Assembly: GCF_000768705.1 (NCBI RefSeq)
Contig: NZ_AVPJ01000009.1
Location: 82,266-146,265, forward strand
Length of the DNA stretch: 64,000 bases
Reading direction: 5' to 3'
Origin: Knoellia sinensis KCTC 19936
GTDB lineage: Bacteria > Actinomycetota > Actinomycetes > Actinomycetales > Dermatophilaceae
Part shown: positions 37,118 to 45,744 of the stretch, in pieces
Numbering within the stretch: position 1 is the stretch's first letter
How the letters are laid out: the number at the start of each line of letters is the position of its first letter
Translations under genes and position numbers: made by a program
Notes under the pieces: model-generated
Told to the model about the DNA's origin: nothing
Seen by the model: only the letters and a program-made list of their open reading frames with translations
The model's database searches: none

Positions 37118-37262
37118 GTGCCGGCCCGCGACCGGTGCCGGCCACGAGAGTCCCCGACGACGTCCTGGCTCTCCCGAGACGACTCGGGATCACAGTGGCG
37201 GGACCGCTCCGGACTTGCACCGGTATTCCTCGCGGGGGGACCGGCGCCATCATGACACGGGC
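37118..37262 (-). promoter_or_regulatory. Cobalamin riboswitch upstream of the chelatase-cobO-cobB/C operon
   Basis: On the minus strand the sequence reads GAGGAATACCGGTGCAAG, then TCCGGAGCGGTCCCGCCACT and GTGA, followed by GAGAGCCAGGACG: the conserved core of the cobalamin riboswitch. The boundaries are approximate. A GC-rich hairpin (GCCGGCACCGGTCGCGGGCC on the minus strand) follows it, 5' of the chelatase start. The element lies about 30 bases from the divergent cobL start, so the promoters must overlap. I infer repression of the chelatase-to-cobD operon when adenosylcobalamin is high. Confidence 0.9.
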
Positions 37263-37289
37263 GCTCGGGCCGTCGCCGGTGTGTCTACA

Positions 37290-38543
37290 GTGAGCGCCGT
37301 GATCGACGTCGTCGGGGTGCCCGCGGAGGGGCCGAGTGCCCTCCCTCCCGTGCTCCGTGACCTCGTCTCGGGGGCCCGGACCGTTGTCGGCTCACCGCGC
37401 CTGCTGGATCTCGTGCCGGTGGCGGCCGGTCAGACCCGTCGGCCCTGGCCGTCGCCAATGCTCCCCGGTCTGACGGATTTCCTGTCCGAGGTCGGGACTG
37501 ATCGAGTCGTCATCCTCGCCACTGGGGACCCGCTCGTCTCGGGGGTCGGCTCGACGCTCATCCGCACGCTCGGGCCAGAGGCGGTCCGCATCCATCCGGC
37601 GGTGTCGTCGGTTGCCCTGGCGCACGCCCGCATGGGGTGGCCGAGCGAGTCGACGTCAGTCGTGTCGTTGGTTTCCAAGCCCGTGTATGCCGTCCGCCGT
37701 CACCTCGCGCCCGGCGCTCGGGTCGTCGCTCTCTCGGCAGGCGCTAAGACGCCGGTCGAGTTGGCCCGGATGCTCGACGACCTCGGTCTCGGAGACTCGC
37801 GGCTCGCTGTCCTGGGTGACCTCGGCGCGGTGCACGAGAGTCGGTTCGACTGTGCGGCAGCGGAACTCGCGCACGGGCGCGCGGCCGGACCGGACGGCAT
37901 ACCGGATCTGAATGTCGTCGCGCTCGAGGTCTCCTCCGATGCCCGGCTCGTGGGCGTGACGCCGGGCCTGCCCGACGAGGCGTTCGAACATGACGGGCAG
38001 ATCACCAAGAGGGAGATCCGTGCCCTGGCGATGGCGGCACTTCGCCCGATCGCTGGGCAGCGGCTCTGGGATCTCGGTGCGGGGTCCGGCTCGGTGTCGG
38101 TCGAATGGTGTTTGGCTGCACCACGAACCACTGCCGTCGCGGTGGAACGTGACCCCGCGCGCGCCGAGCGTGTGCGCCGGAACGCGGCGTCCTTTGGCGT
38201 TGCGGTCGCCGTGGTCACCGGTGACTCGGTCGCCGAGATCGCTCAACTCCCTACTCCTGACGCGGTGTTCATCGGTGGCGGGGCGAGCTCAGAGCTCATC
38301 GACGGAGCCTGGCAGGTGCTTGAACAGGGCGGGCGGCTCGTCGTCCACTGCGTGACGCTCGACACCGAGGCCCTCGTGGTCGACGCCCACGATCGCCTCG
38401 GCGGCGAACTGCGACGCGTCACGGTCGAGCGGGCCGAGCCCCTCGGGCGCAGCCTCTCGTGGAAGCCGGCCCGACCCATCGTCCAATGGTCCGTGACGAA
38501 GTCACCCCATCGTGCGGGTTCGGCAGGGGAGGAGACCCCATGA
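37290..38543 (+). CDS. cobL: Precorrin-6Y C5,15-methyltransferase (decarboxylating)
   Basis: A 417-residue fusion of CbiE and CbiT activities. The N-terminal part (about residues 1-210) is a tetrapyrrole methylase (RTVVGSPRLLDLVP, VVILATGDPLVSGVGSTLI). The C-terminal part (about residues 235-400) is a SAM-dependent methyltransferase with ITKREIRALAMAALRP and LWDLGAGSGSVSVEW. Together they methylate C5 and C15 and decarboxylate the acetate at C12. GTG 37290 is chosen; GTG 37299 is possible. It overlaps cobM by four bases. Confidence 0.93.
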   Translation: MSAVIDVVGVPAEGPSALPPVLRDLVSGARTVVGSPRLLDLVPVAAGQTRRPWPSPMLPGLTDFLSEVGTDRVVILATGDPLVSGVGSTLIRTLGPEAVRIHPAVSSVALAHARMGWPSESTSVVSLVSKPVYAVRRHLAPGARVVALSAGAKTPVELARMLDDLGLGDSRLAVLGDLGAVHESRFDCAAAELAHGRAAGPDGIPDLNVVALEVSSDARLVGVTPGLPDEAFEHDGQITKREIRALAMAALRPIAGQRLWDLGAGSGSVSVEWCLAAPRTTAVAVERDPARAERVRRNAASFGVAVAVVTGDSVAEIAQLPTPDAVFIGGGASSELIDGAWQVLEQGGRLVVHCVTLDTEALVVDAHDRLGGELRRVTVERAEPLGRSLSWKPARPIVQWSVTKSPHRAGSAGEETP

Positions 38544-39286
38544 CTGTTCATTTCATCGGTGCCGGCCCCGGCGCAGCTGACCTGCTCACGCTGCGCGCCG
38601 TGCGCCTCATCAGCGAATCGCCGGTGTGCCTCTATGCAGGCACCTACCTTGACGCGGAAGTGCTCACGCACTGCCCCCCCGGGGCCGAGCTCGTCGACAC
38701 CCAGGACATCGACCTCGACACCATCACGGCCCACATGGTGGCGGCTCACGAGGCCAGCAAGGATGTGGCGCGGCTGTGCTCGGGCGATCCGTCGGTGTAC
38801 TCCGCCATGGCCGAGCAGGCGCGTCGACTCGACCAGGCAGGCGTGCCGTGGGATGTGACGCCGGGCGTGCCGGCATATGCGGCAACCGCGGCCGTTCTCG
38901 GGCGCGAACTGACCGTGCCCGAAGTGGCGCAGACCGTCGTCCTGACGCGCGCCCAGCGTGACTCGACGTCACTGCCCCCCGGGGAGCAGCTCGCGACGTA
39001 TGCCGCGACAAGGGCGACGTTGGTCCTGCACTTGGCCATCCGGCATACACGGCGTCTGGCCGAGGAGCTGGCCGAGCATTACGGCGCGAACTGCCCTGTG
39101 GCAGTGGGCTCCCAGGTCTCCCAGCCGGGCGAGCTGATCCTCCGGGGGACTCTCGCCGACATCGCCGACCAGGTCGAGGCGCACGGGCTGCGCCAGGCTG
39201 CGGTCATCATCGTCGGCTGGGCCCTCGAGGCCGAGGACTTCGTCGAGAGCCACCTCTACGGGACCCGCATCCGGAACCGCGCCTGA
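38540..39286 (+). CDS. cobM: Precorrin-4 C11-methyltransferase
   Basis: A 248-residue tetrapyrrole methylase: VHFIGAGPGAADLLTLRAVRL (residues 3-23), ARLCSGDPSVYSAMAEQ and VTPGVPAYAATAAVLGREL are the CobM/CbiF pattern. It adds a methyl group at C11 of precorrin-4. The ATG at 38540 overlaps the cobL stop (ATGA). An SRPBCC gene follows after 14 bases. Confidence 0.94.
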   Translation: MTVHFIGAGPGAADLLTLRAVRLISESPVCLYAGTYLDAEVLTHCPPGAELVDTQDIDLDTITAHMVAAHEASKDVARLCSGDPSVYSAMAEQARRLDQAGVPWDVTPGVPAYAATAAVLGRELTVPEVAQTVVLTRAQRDSTSLPPGEQLATYAATRATLVLHLAIRHTRRLAEELAEHYGANCPVAVGSQVSQPGELILRGTLADIADQVEAHGLRQAAVIIVGWALEAEDFVESHLYGTRIRNRA

Positions 39287-39300
39287 GCAAGGATCGAGGC

Positions 39301-39774
39301 ATGACATCCCAGATTCCCGTGACCCTTGAACGGTCCATCGACATCGCCGCCTCGCCCGCGACCGTGTGGGGAATCGTGTCGGATCTGCGCAGGACGCCGG
39401 AGTGGTCGCCCGAGTGCCGCAGGGTTGTGGTCCTCAGGCGTGCGGGCAGCATCCAGCCGGGCACCCAACTCCTTGGCATCAACCGTCTCCGGTTCGCCGT
39501 CTGGCCGACTCGTTCGGTGGTCACCGAGGTCAGCCCCGAGCAGCGGATTGCCTGGAATGTGCGCACGAGTGGTGCGACGTGGAGCTACGAGTTGGAGCCG
39601 ACTCCGACCGGGACGCGCCTCGTGGAGCGACGTGACGGGGGAACGGGGATGCCGACGGTCGCCGCGACCTTCACCAGGTTCCTTCTCGGGGGCGTGAGTG
39701 GCCACTCCGCAGAACTTGAGGACCACATCGAGGTGAGCCTCCTTCGCATCAAGTCCTTGGCCGAGAAGGAGTAG
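39301..39774 (+). CDS. SRPBCC-family (polyketide cyclase-like) protein
   Basis: A 157-residue START/SRPBCC-fold protein: VTLERSIDIAASPATVWGIVSDLRRTPEWSP at the N-terminus, then a beta-rich middle (RIAWNVRTSGATWSYELEP) and a C-terminal helix (GHSAELEDHIEVSLLRIKSL). These bind lipids or hydrophobic ligands or act as cyclases; the ligand is unknown. It follows cobM by 14 bases and may share its transcript although no link to cobalamin is evident. Confidence 0.82.
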   Translation: MTSQIPVTLERSIDIAASPATVWGIVSDLRRTPEWSPECRRVVVLRRAGSIQPGTQLLGINRLRFAVWPTRSVVTEVSPEQRIAWNVRTSGATWSYELEPTPTGTRLVERRDGGTGMPTVAATFTRFLLGGVSGHSAELEDHIEVSLLRIKSLAEKE

Positions 39775-39915
39775 CTTCCCCGGCGTCAGAGCCCTGGATT
39801 CCGGCACTGTCGGTGGCGGTCGGTAGTGTCGCGTGTGCAGTGTGGCTTCCGTCGTGCTGTGCGTGAATACCATTGTGTCAGTGGGGAATTCAGCCCAGAG
39901 CGTAGTCCGAAACCC

Positions 39916-39945
39916 TTGACCGTCGAACTTGTGTTCGACTAGGTT
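39916..39945 (+). promoter_or_regulatory. LexA (SOS) box inside a consensus promoter of the DUF222/HNH gene
   Basis: A -35 element TTGACC (39916-39921) and a -10-like TAGGTT (39940-39945) are separated by 18 bases. Between them lies a perfect palindrome TCGAAC-TTGT-GTTCGA (39923-39938), which matches the actinobacterial/mycobacterial LexA box exactly. The start codon is six bases after the -10, implying a leaderless or very short leader. LexA binding here would block the promoter until DNA damage. The remaining 5' part of the 177-base spacer (39775-39915) shows nothing I can name. Confidence 0.9.
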
Positions 39946-39951
39946 GGGGTC

Positions 39952-42186
39952 ATGGAAAGCAACGCCGCGACCGCCGCCCTGGAGGGCCGGTATGCCGTGT
40001 TGCTCGCGTCCGCTTCCGGGTTGGGCTCGGACGAACTGCTGGCTGTCGTCGAGTTGGCGCAGCGCGAGATCGATGCGGCGTCGGCGCGGCAGGCAGTCGC
40101 GTTGGCGCACCTGTCGGCGAGGGACTGCCACCGCCAGGAGGACGGCACGATGGCCGAGGTGCACCACGGGTTGGGGCATCAACGGCTGGACGGGCCAGAG
40201 CTCGCGGCACCCCGGCTCGGGGTGTCGGTGCATGTCGCGACCCGGCGGATGGAGGACGCGATCCGCCAGATGACGCGCACCCCGGCGGTCGTCGATGCGA
40301 TGGCCAGTGGTGACCTCGATGAGCACCGGGCGTCGATCGTGACGCAGGAGACCGACTTCCTCTCACCGGAGTCCGCCGCCGAGGTGGTGGCGCGGGTGGC
40401 GCCGGTCTGGGGTCAGTTGACCGCGGGACCGTTGCGGCAGCTGTTGGCGCGGACCGCGGCGCAGGTCGACCCGGACGCGGTCACCGCGCACGCCGAGGAC
40501 GAGCGGAAGCGGCGCGGGTTGACTCGCCGCACCGGGGTGCACGGGACCGATCACTGGCGTGGTGACTTCCGGGTCGAGGACGCCCGGTCCGCATGGGCGG
40601 CCGTCACCGAACGGGCCCGGCAACTGGTGCGGGACGGTGCCGCTGACAACCTCGAGATGGCGCGCGCCGACGCGATGATGGAACTGATCCTCGAGCACTC
40701 CGACGTCACGGTCGTCGTGCACGCCACCCGCGCCGCCGACGACCCACCCACGTCCGAGTCCGTCTCCAAGTCTGGGTCCGACGCCGCCTCCGAGTCCGAC
40801 GCCAAGCGCGGGTCCGACGCCGCCTCCGAGTCCGACGCCAAGCGCGGGTCCGACGCCGCCTCCGAGTCCGACGCCAAGCGCGGGTCCGACGCCGCCTCCG
40901 AGTCCGACGCCAAGCGCGGGTCCGACGCCGCCTCCGAGTCCGACGCCAAGCGCGGGTCCGACGCCGCCTCCGAGTCCGACGCCAAGCGCGGGTCCGACGC
41001 CGCCTCCGAGTCCGACGCCAAGCGCGGGTCCGACGCCGCCTCCGAGTCCGACGCCAAGCGCGGGTCCGACGCCGCCTCCGAGTCCGACGCCAAGCGCGGG
41101 GCCGACGCCGCCTCCGAGTCCGACGCCAAGCGCGGGTCCGACGCCGCCTCCGAGTCCGACGCCAAGCGCGGGTCCGAGTCCAACGTCAAGCCTGAGTCCG
41201 AGTCCGACGGCAAGCCTGAGTCCGAGTCCAAGTCCCCGTCCAAGTCTGAATCGGCTTCATCGGCTGCTGAGGACCTCGTGGAAGTGGGTGGGTTGGGCGG
41301 GCCGGGGACGACGTTCGTCCGCCGGGACTGGCTCGATGGTGCCGGTACCTCCGACCCCGACCGTGACCTGACCTGTGACACCGATACCGGTGCGCTCCTG
41401 CATGGTGACGTGCCGGCGGCGTTGGCCCGCGGCCAAGAGGCTGCTCGTCGCGCCCACCGGGCCCGTGAGCGAGCCAAGGAACAGGCCAGAGCCGACACGA
41501 ACAACCCTGATGGGGACTCTCGGTCCCACGCTGCAGCGTCGGACGACCCGGTCGACTTCAGTGAGTCCTACCGGGTGCCCGACGGGATGGCCCGCCTCAT
41601 CCGCCTGCGTGACGGGTCCTGCCGGTTCCCCGGGTGCGCCGTGCCAGCCCGGCAGTGCGACCTCGACCACGTCCGCCCCTGGCCGGTCGGGCCCACGACC
41701 CCGACCAACCTCATGGCCTTGTGCCGACGCCACCACCGCATCAAGCAACGCGACGGGTGGACGGTCAAACTCCACCCCGACGGGCACGCCGACTGGACCG
41801 ACCCCACCGGATACCAGCGGATCACGTGGCCGGTGGACCACCTCCACCTCGTCACCGCCGGCCACACCCACCGCGTCACCGCCGGCCACACCCACCATGA
41901 CGCCCTCGGCGCGACGACGTCCCGCACCCCCGCACGCGACAACCGCACCACCATCGACGTCCCCAGCACGTTCGAGGAAGAACTCATCGAACTCCTCGGC
42001 GGCCCCGACAAGGCCCGCCGCCGCGCCCACCCCGTCGTCTACGACGCCTACGGCAACAAGCTCAAAGGACCCCCACCACCACTCGACCTCGACGACACCC
42101 TCCACCACGGCACCGCCCCCTGGGACCAGCTCATCCTCGACCTCCCACCACGACCACCGACCACCCCAGAGACCATCCCCTTCTGA
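39952..42186 (+). CDS. DUF222 / HNH endonuclease (13E12-type) with expanded Ser-Asp-Ala-Lys repeat
   Basis: A 744-residue protein of the actinobacterial 13E12 repeat family. The N-terminal DUF222 region runs to about residue 270. An extended hydrophilic segment (residues 276-407) is eleven 12-residue repeats [12 protein letters not shown], followed by a degenerate Ser/Glu/Lys-rich stretch. The C-terminal HNH nuclease motif is [18 protein letters not shown] with [14 protein letters not shown]. Cleavage target is unknown. It is under a LexA box. It sits between cobM-SRPBCC and the convergent cobIJ gene, and is the only obvious non-cobalamin enzyme in this part of the locus. Confidence 0.92.
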   Translation: MESNAATAALEGRYAVLLASASGLGSDELLAVVELAQREIDAASARQAVALAHLSARDCHRQEDGTMAEVHHGLGHQRLDGPELAAPRLGVSVHVATRRMEDAIRQMTRTPAVVDAMASGDLDEHRASIVTQETDFLSPESAAEVVARVAPVWGQLTAGPLRQLLARTAAQVDPDAVTAHAEDERKRRGLTRRTGVHGTDHWRGDFRVEDARSAWAAVTERARQLVRDGAADNLEMARADAMMELILEHSDVTVVVHATRAADDPPTSESVSKSGSDAASESDAKRGSDAASESDAKRGSDAASESDAKRGSDAASESDAKRGSDAASESDAKRGSDAASESDAKRGSDAASESDAKRGSDAASESDAKRGSDAASESDAKRGADAASESDAKRGSDAASESDAKRGSESNVKPESESDGKPESESKSPSKSESASSAAEDLVEVGGLGGPGTTFVRRDWLDGAGTSDPDRDLTCDTDTGALLHGDVPAALARGQEAARRAHRARERAKEQARADTNNPDGDSRSHAAASDDPVDFSESYRVPDGMARLIRLRDGSCRFPGCAVPARQCDLDHVRPWPVGPTTPTNLMALCRRHHRIKQRDGWTVKLHPDGHADWTDPTGYQRITWPVDHLHLVTAGHTHRVTAGHTHHDALGATTSRTPARDNRTTIDVPSTFEEELIELLGGPDKARRRAHPVVYDAYGNKLKGPPPPLDLDDTLHHGTAPWDQLILDLPPRPPTTPETIPF
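40777..41172 (+). repeat. Eleven 36-bp tandem repeats inside the HNH gene
   Basis: The 36-base unit begins TCCGACGCCGCCTCCGAGTC and is repeated 11 times without interruption, 396 bp in total and in frame (12 codons per unit). Copies are identical as far as I can read except one T-to-G change in the tenth that turns Ser to Ala. The near-identity suggests recent expansion and possible copy-number variation between strains. There are no spacers, so this is not a CRISPR array. Confidence 0.95.
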
Positions 42187-42208
42187 GTCAGCCTGGCTCA
42201 GATGGGGG

Positions 42209-43768
42209 TCAATCCACCCAGCGAGGAGTCCAGACGCGTCCGCTCGGCGTCACCCGGGTGCTCGACGCGCCAATCACGACGATGCAGCTCATGTCGACCG
42301 ACTCGGGATCGAGGTCCCCGAGCGTGGTGATGCGCAGGTCCTCCCCATCGCGCCCCACGTTGCGGGCGACCACGACGACGCGATCGGGCTTCGCGACCTC
42401 GCGTACGGCGTCGAGCGCCTCACCCAACTGGTGCGGACGACTGCGTGACCGCGGGTTGTAGAGCGCGACGGCGAGGTCAGCCCTTACCGCCGAAGTGAGG
42501 CGGTCGATGAGGACGTCCCAGGGCTTGAGGCGGTCCGACAGGGAGATGAGAGCGTGATCGGCGCCGAGCAGCGCACCCGCGAGCGAACTCGCTGCGTGGG
42601 CCGCGGTGATACCCGGCACCACGTTGACCGGCACGTCCGCGTAGCGCTCGTCCTCCGCCGCCTCGAAGACCGCAGCAGCCATACCGAACACGCCCGCGTC
42701 GCCACCGGACACGACGGCGACGTCCTCTCCTGCGAGAGCAAGGTCGAGGGCATGGCGTCCGCGGTCAACCTCGACGGTGTTGCCACTCGCGTGGCGCGTC
42801 AGACCAGCGCGCTGCGGCACGCGCGCCACATAGGGCGCGTAGCCGATGACGTGCTGCACCTTGCCCAGGACCTCGCTGGCCTCGGGGCTGAGCCAGCGGT
42901 CCGGGCCAGGTCCGAGACCGACAACGTGGACCTTGCCAGTCGCGGATTGTGCTGGGACAGAACCGCTTTCGTATGCCGTCCGCTCGCCTGCACGGCCCGC
43001 CGCATCGGCGCGCTTGTCCTCTCCCGGGACGATGACGATGGACATGTAGGGCACGGTGGCGGCGTCGACGTCCCTGACCGGGACAACGCGTTCGCCGACG
43101 CGGCTTGCGTGCTCGACATAGAGGGCACGATCCAACAAGCCCGCTTGGTGGAGGGCCTCACGGACGCCCGCGAAAGTTCGGCCGAGCTTCATGATGACGG
43201 CAGCATCCGTGTCGGCGAGGCGTCGGGCGAGCTCGGCCACGGGCAGGGTGCCAGGGAGAACCGTCACGGTGTCCTCGTGGCGCGACAGGCCAGACCCGAC
43301 AGCAGCTGTCGCGGCAGCCATGGCCGTGATCCCGGGGACGACCTCGGTCGGGAACTCCTCGCGGAGGAGGTCGTGGACATACATGAACGACCCGTAGAAG
43401 AGCGGGTCTCCCTCGGCCAGGCAGACGATGCTGCGGCCCGCGCTCAGGTGCTCACGAAAGCGGTCCGCGCACTGGTCATAGAAGTCCGCAAGGGCTCCGT
43501 AGTAGCCACCCGGGTGGCCAGTTGTGCCAGTGGTCACCGGGTAGACGAGAGGTTCCTCGATGACCCCGTCGCGCAGGTGCTCGGCGGCGATCGAGCGGGC
43601 CGTGGACTCCCGATGGGCGGCGCGGTGGTAGGCCACGACGTCCGCGCTGGCGATGAGGGTGGCGGCCCGAAGGGTGATGAGACCCGGGTCTCCCGGCCCC
43701 ACGCCGACGCCGTAGAGGTGGCCGGGCTGGGCCGTGCCGGAGCTGACGTTGGGCGATGCCGAGGTCAT
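42209..43768 (-). CDS. cobIJ: Fused precorrin-2 C20-methyltransferase / precorrin-3B C17-methyltransferase
   Basis: A 519-residue fusion of CobI (about residues 1-245) and CobJ (about residues 270-519). CobI shows LYGVGVGPGDPGLITLRAA and LAEGDPLFYGSFMYVHDLL; CobJ shows VHVVGLGPGPDRWLSPEA, VSGGDAGVFGMAAAVFE and VALYNPRSRSRPHQL. It thus adds methyl groups at C20 and C17, two steps in aerobic cobalamin synthesis separated by CobG. It overlaps cobH by four bases. The fusion CobIJ is known in other Actinobacteria. Confidence 0.95.
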   Translation of the reverse strand: MTSASPNVSSGTAQPGHLYGVGVGPGDPGLITLRAATLIASADVVAYHRAAHRESTARSIAAEHLRDGVIEEPLVYPVTTGTTGHPGGYYGALADFYDQCADRFREHLSAGRSIVCLAEGDPLFYGSFMYVHDLLREEFPTEVVPGITAMAAATAAVGSGLSRHEDTVTVLPGTLPVAELARRLADTDAAVIMKLGRTFAGVREALHQAGLLDRALYVEHASRVGERVVPVRDVDAATVPYMSIVIVPGEDKRADAAGRAGERTAYESGSVPAQSATGKVHVVGLGPGPDRWLSPEASEVLGKVQHVIGYAPYVARVPQRAGLTRHASGNTVEVDRGRHALDLALAGEDVAVVSGGDAGVFGMAAAVFEAAEDERYADVPVNVVPGITAAHAASSLAGALLGADHALISLSDRLKPWDVLIDRLTSAVRADLAVALYNPRSRSRPHQLGEALDAVREVAKPDRVVVVARNVGRDGEDLRITTLGDLDPESVDMSCIVVIGASSTRVTPSGRVWTPRWVD

Positions 43769-44436
43769 GCGAGTTCGTCCTCGGTGGCGAGGGCGTTGAG
43801 TGCAGCGGCCGCCATGGCCGAGCCGCCGCGTCGGCCGTGAACCACGAGCCAGGGCACTTGGCTGCCATCGCCGAGGTCGTGCCCGGCCAGTGCGACCTTG
43901 GACTCGGCAGACCCGACAAAACCGACCGGCATACCCACGATCGCGGCGGGACGCGGTCCGCCGTCCAGAATCAGCTCGAGGAGGTGGAAGAGGGCGGTGG
44001 GTGCGTTCCCGATGGCGACGACGGCGCCCTCGAGCCGATCGCCCCAGAGCGAGACCGCGGCAGCCGCGCGCGTCGTGTCCCAGGCGGTGGCGAGATCGGC
44101 CACACGAGGGTCACGCAGCGTGCACACGACCTCGTTGTCGGCCGGGAGGCGACGACGGGTCACTCCGGAGGCAAGCATGAGCGAGTCCGTGATGATCGGC
44201 GCCCCAGCACCCAGGGCCGCACGCGCAGCGCCCACCACATCGGGGTGTGCAGCGATCTCGGCGGTGATGCGCACATCCCCGGCAGCATGGATGACTCGGG
44301 TCGCCACCGTGTGCAGGTCAGGCGGGAGCCCGGTGAGGTCACTCTCCCCACGGATCATCGCGAACGAGCGGCGATAGATCTCCTGCCCATCCGTCACGTA
44401 GTCGTAGCGACGGGTCGGCGCTGCGGGCTCGCTCAC
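43765..44436 (-). CDS. cobH: Precorrin-8X methylmutase
   Basis: A 223-residue enzyme moving the C11 methyl group to C12 to give hydrogenobyrinate. It has the N-terminal YDYVTDGQEIYRRSFAMIRGE, RVIHAAGDVRI with its active histidine, DSLMLASGV and PAAIVGMPVGFVGSAESK. The GTG at 44436 overlaps the cobG stop by four bases. The longer open frame upstream overlaps cobG and is not part of CobH. Confidence 0.95.
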   Translation of the reverse strand: MSEPAAPTRRYDYVTDGQEIYRRSFAMIRGESDLTGLPPDLHTVATRVIHAAGDVRITAEIAAHPDVVGAARAALGAGAPIITDSLMLASGVTRRRLPADNEVVCTLRDPRVADLATAWDTTRAAAAVSLWGDRLEGAVVAIGNAPTALFHLLELILDGGPRPAAIVGMPVGFVGSAESKVALAGHDLGDGSQVPWLVVHGRRGGSAMAAAALNALATEDELA

Positions 44437-45542
44437 TGCTCTCCTCGGTGGAACTGCTCTGCTGGTGCCGTCAGTGCGGTCACCACCTCGTCGACGGTCG
44501 GCGGCGCGACGAGCACCCTGTCGGATGTCCCTGTGCCACACCGCCGTTCGCACCCGACCACATGCACGTCGTGTTCGACCGTGAGCTGCCGGGACGCCAC
44601 CATCTCGACCGCGGATCGCGCCAGGTCGAGGGTGGTGACCGTCGTCCGTCGGCACGAAGGCGCGCCGACACAGGCAGAGATTCTGGCCCACGGTCCTTCC
44701 GGCTCGGTCACCAGCCCTGCTCGGAGCAGGGTGTCGGCGCGATCAGCACCACCCGGGACGACGATCGAACGCCACGGCGTCACGACGACCGTGTCGGCCA
44801 CGTCGGCCAGCACGTCCACCTGCTCGGCCGTGAGCATTCCCAGCGGCACCCGGCAGACGACATCGCTCCCCGCCACCCCCGGCCGCAGCGGCGCGGCGGC
44901 AGACACGGCGCGTGGATCGAGTCCGTCGAAGACGGGGGAGTCATCGGGAAGGTCGCGCACGTTCCACGCACCCTCCGGCGCTGACTCGACGAAGCGACGT
45001 GCAACTCCGATCATGGCGCCGACGGCGTCGGCCGGACGGACCTCGCGACCGAGCTGGCCGGCATACAGGACACCGGTGGAGGACGTGAGTTGCTGGTAGG
45101 CGACATCCCAGCGCTCGGAGAGCACAGAACCCGAGGCGTCCGAGAAGGCGAAGAGGAAGCGACCCGGCAACGCAGCCAGGCGAGGATTCGCGCGCAAGGC
45201 CAGGTCGAACGCCTCGACGACCGGGTCCAGTTCACGAGCCAGCGGGGCGGCCACGATGTTGCGCACCCGTTCATGGGTCGCTGACGGCAGCAGTCCCGTC
45301 GCCTCGATGGCCTCGACGAACGCCGGCGGCAGGGGAGAGGGCAGTGCCCGCAGTTGGAGGTTGCCGCGCGAGGTCAGTTGGACCACCGGAGCGCCGAACC
45401 GGCCCGCGAGGGACGCGACGTCAGCCAGCACCGACGTCGCGACGCGACCACCCGGCATACGCAGTCGCACGAGTGCTCCGTCGTCCGCCAGGAACGGACG
45501 GAGCAGCCCCGGGCAGCGGTCGAGAGGTGCGCGGTCGGACAC
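44433..45542 (-). CDS. cobG: Precorrin-3B synthase
   Basis: A 369-residue O2-dependent monooxygenase of the ferredoxin-nitrite/sulfite-reductase fold; it hydroxylates precorrin-3A, a hallmark of the aerobic pathway. The iron-sulfur/siroheme-type cysteines are in ACVGAPSC and CERRC (about residues 286-293 and 325-329), and VQLTSRGNLQLRAL supplies the N-terminal half domain motif. The GTG at 45542 is chosen; upstream frame runs into the region of the divergent riboswitch. It leads the cobG-cobH-cobIJ operon. Confidence 0.92.
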   Translation of the reverse strand: MSDRAPLDRCPGLLRPFLADDGALVRLRMPGGRVATSVLADVASLAGRFGAPVVQLTSRGNLQLRALPSPLPPAFVEAIEATGLLPSATHERVRNIVAAPLARELDPVVEAFDLALRANPRLAALPGRFLFAFSDASGSVLSERWDVAYQQLTSSTGVLYAGQLGREVRPADAVGAMIGVARRFVESAPEGAWNVRDLPDDSPVFDGLDPRAVSAAAPLRPGVAGSDVVCRVPLGMLTAEQVDVLADVADTVVVTPWRSIVVPGGADRADTLLRAGLVTEPEGPWARISACVGAPSCRRTTVTTLDLARSAVEMVASRQLTVEHDVHVVGCERRCGTGTSDRVLVAPPTVDEVVTALTAPAEQFHRGEQ

Positions 45543-45569
45543 GGCGGTCAGCGTACGTGCACCGACCGT

Positions 45570-45700
45570 TAGGCTGCCCCCGGCTGCGAGTCGACGGAAT
45601 CCGGTGCAAGTCCGGGACGGTCCCGCCACTGTGAACCCCGCCTTGAGCGCGTGGGTGAGTCAGGAACGTCGTCGCGGCCGGCCCGGCTGCCTGTCGGGTC
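45570..45700 (+). promoter_or_regulatory. Cobalamin riboswitch upstream of cobN
   Basis: The plus strand reads GGAATCCGGTGCAAGTCCGG (from 45597), then GACGGTCCCGCCACTGTGA and GTGAGTCAGGAACG: the conserved cobalamin-riboswitch core. The ends are approximate. It precedes cobN, whose Shine-Dalgarno GGAAGGA (45729-45735) and ATG (45745) lie 30-45 bases after it, so translation control is plausible. The element is separate from the chelatase-operon riboswitch. Confidence 0.92.
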
Positions 45701-45744
45701 CCAGCCATCACGGGGCGAGGACACCCCGGAAGGAGCACCGGCCC

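Noticed and set aside
40777..41172. Possible CRISPR array
   Set aside because: The 36-bp units are contiguous with no spacers, lie in frame in a protein gene, and no cas genes are near.
40551..41504. Open frame of 317 codons on the minus strand with long Asp-Ser-Ala repeats
   Set aside because: It is the exact antisense of the HNH gene's tandem repeats; the repeat keeps several frames open. No family similarity and no start signal.
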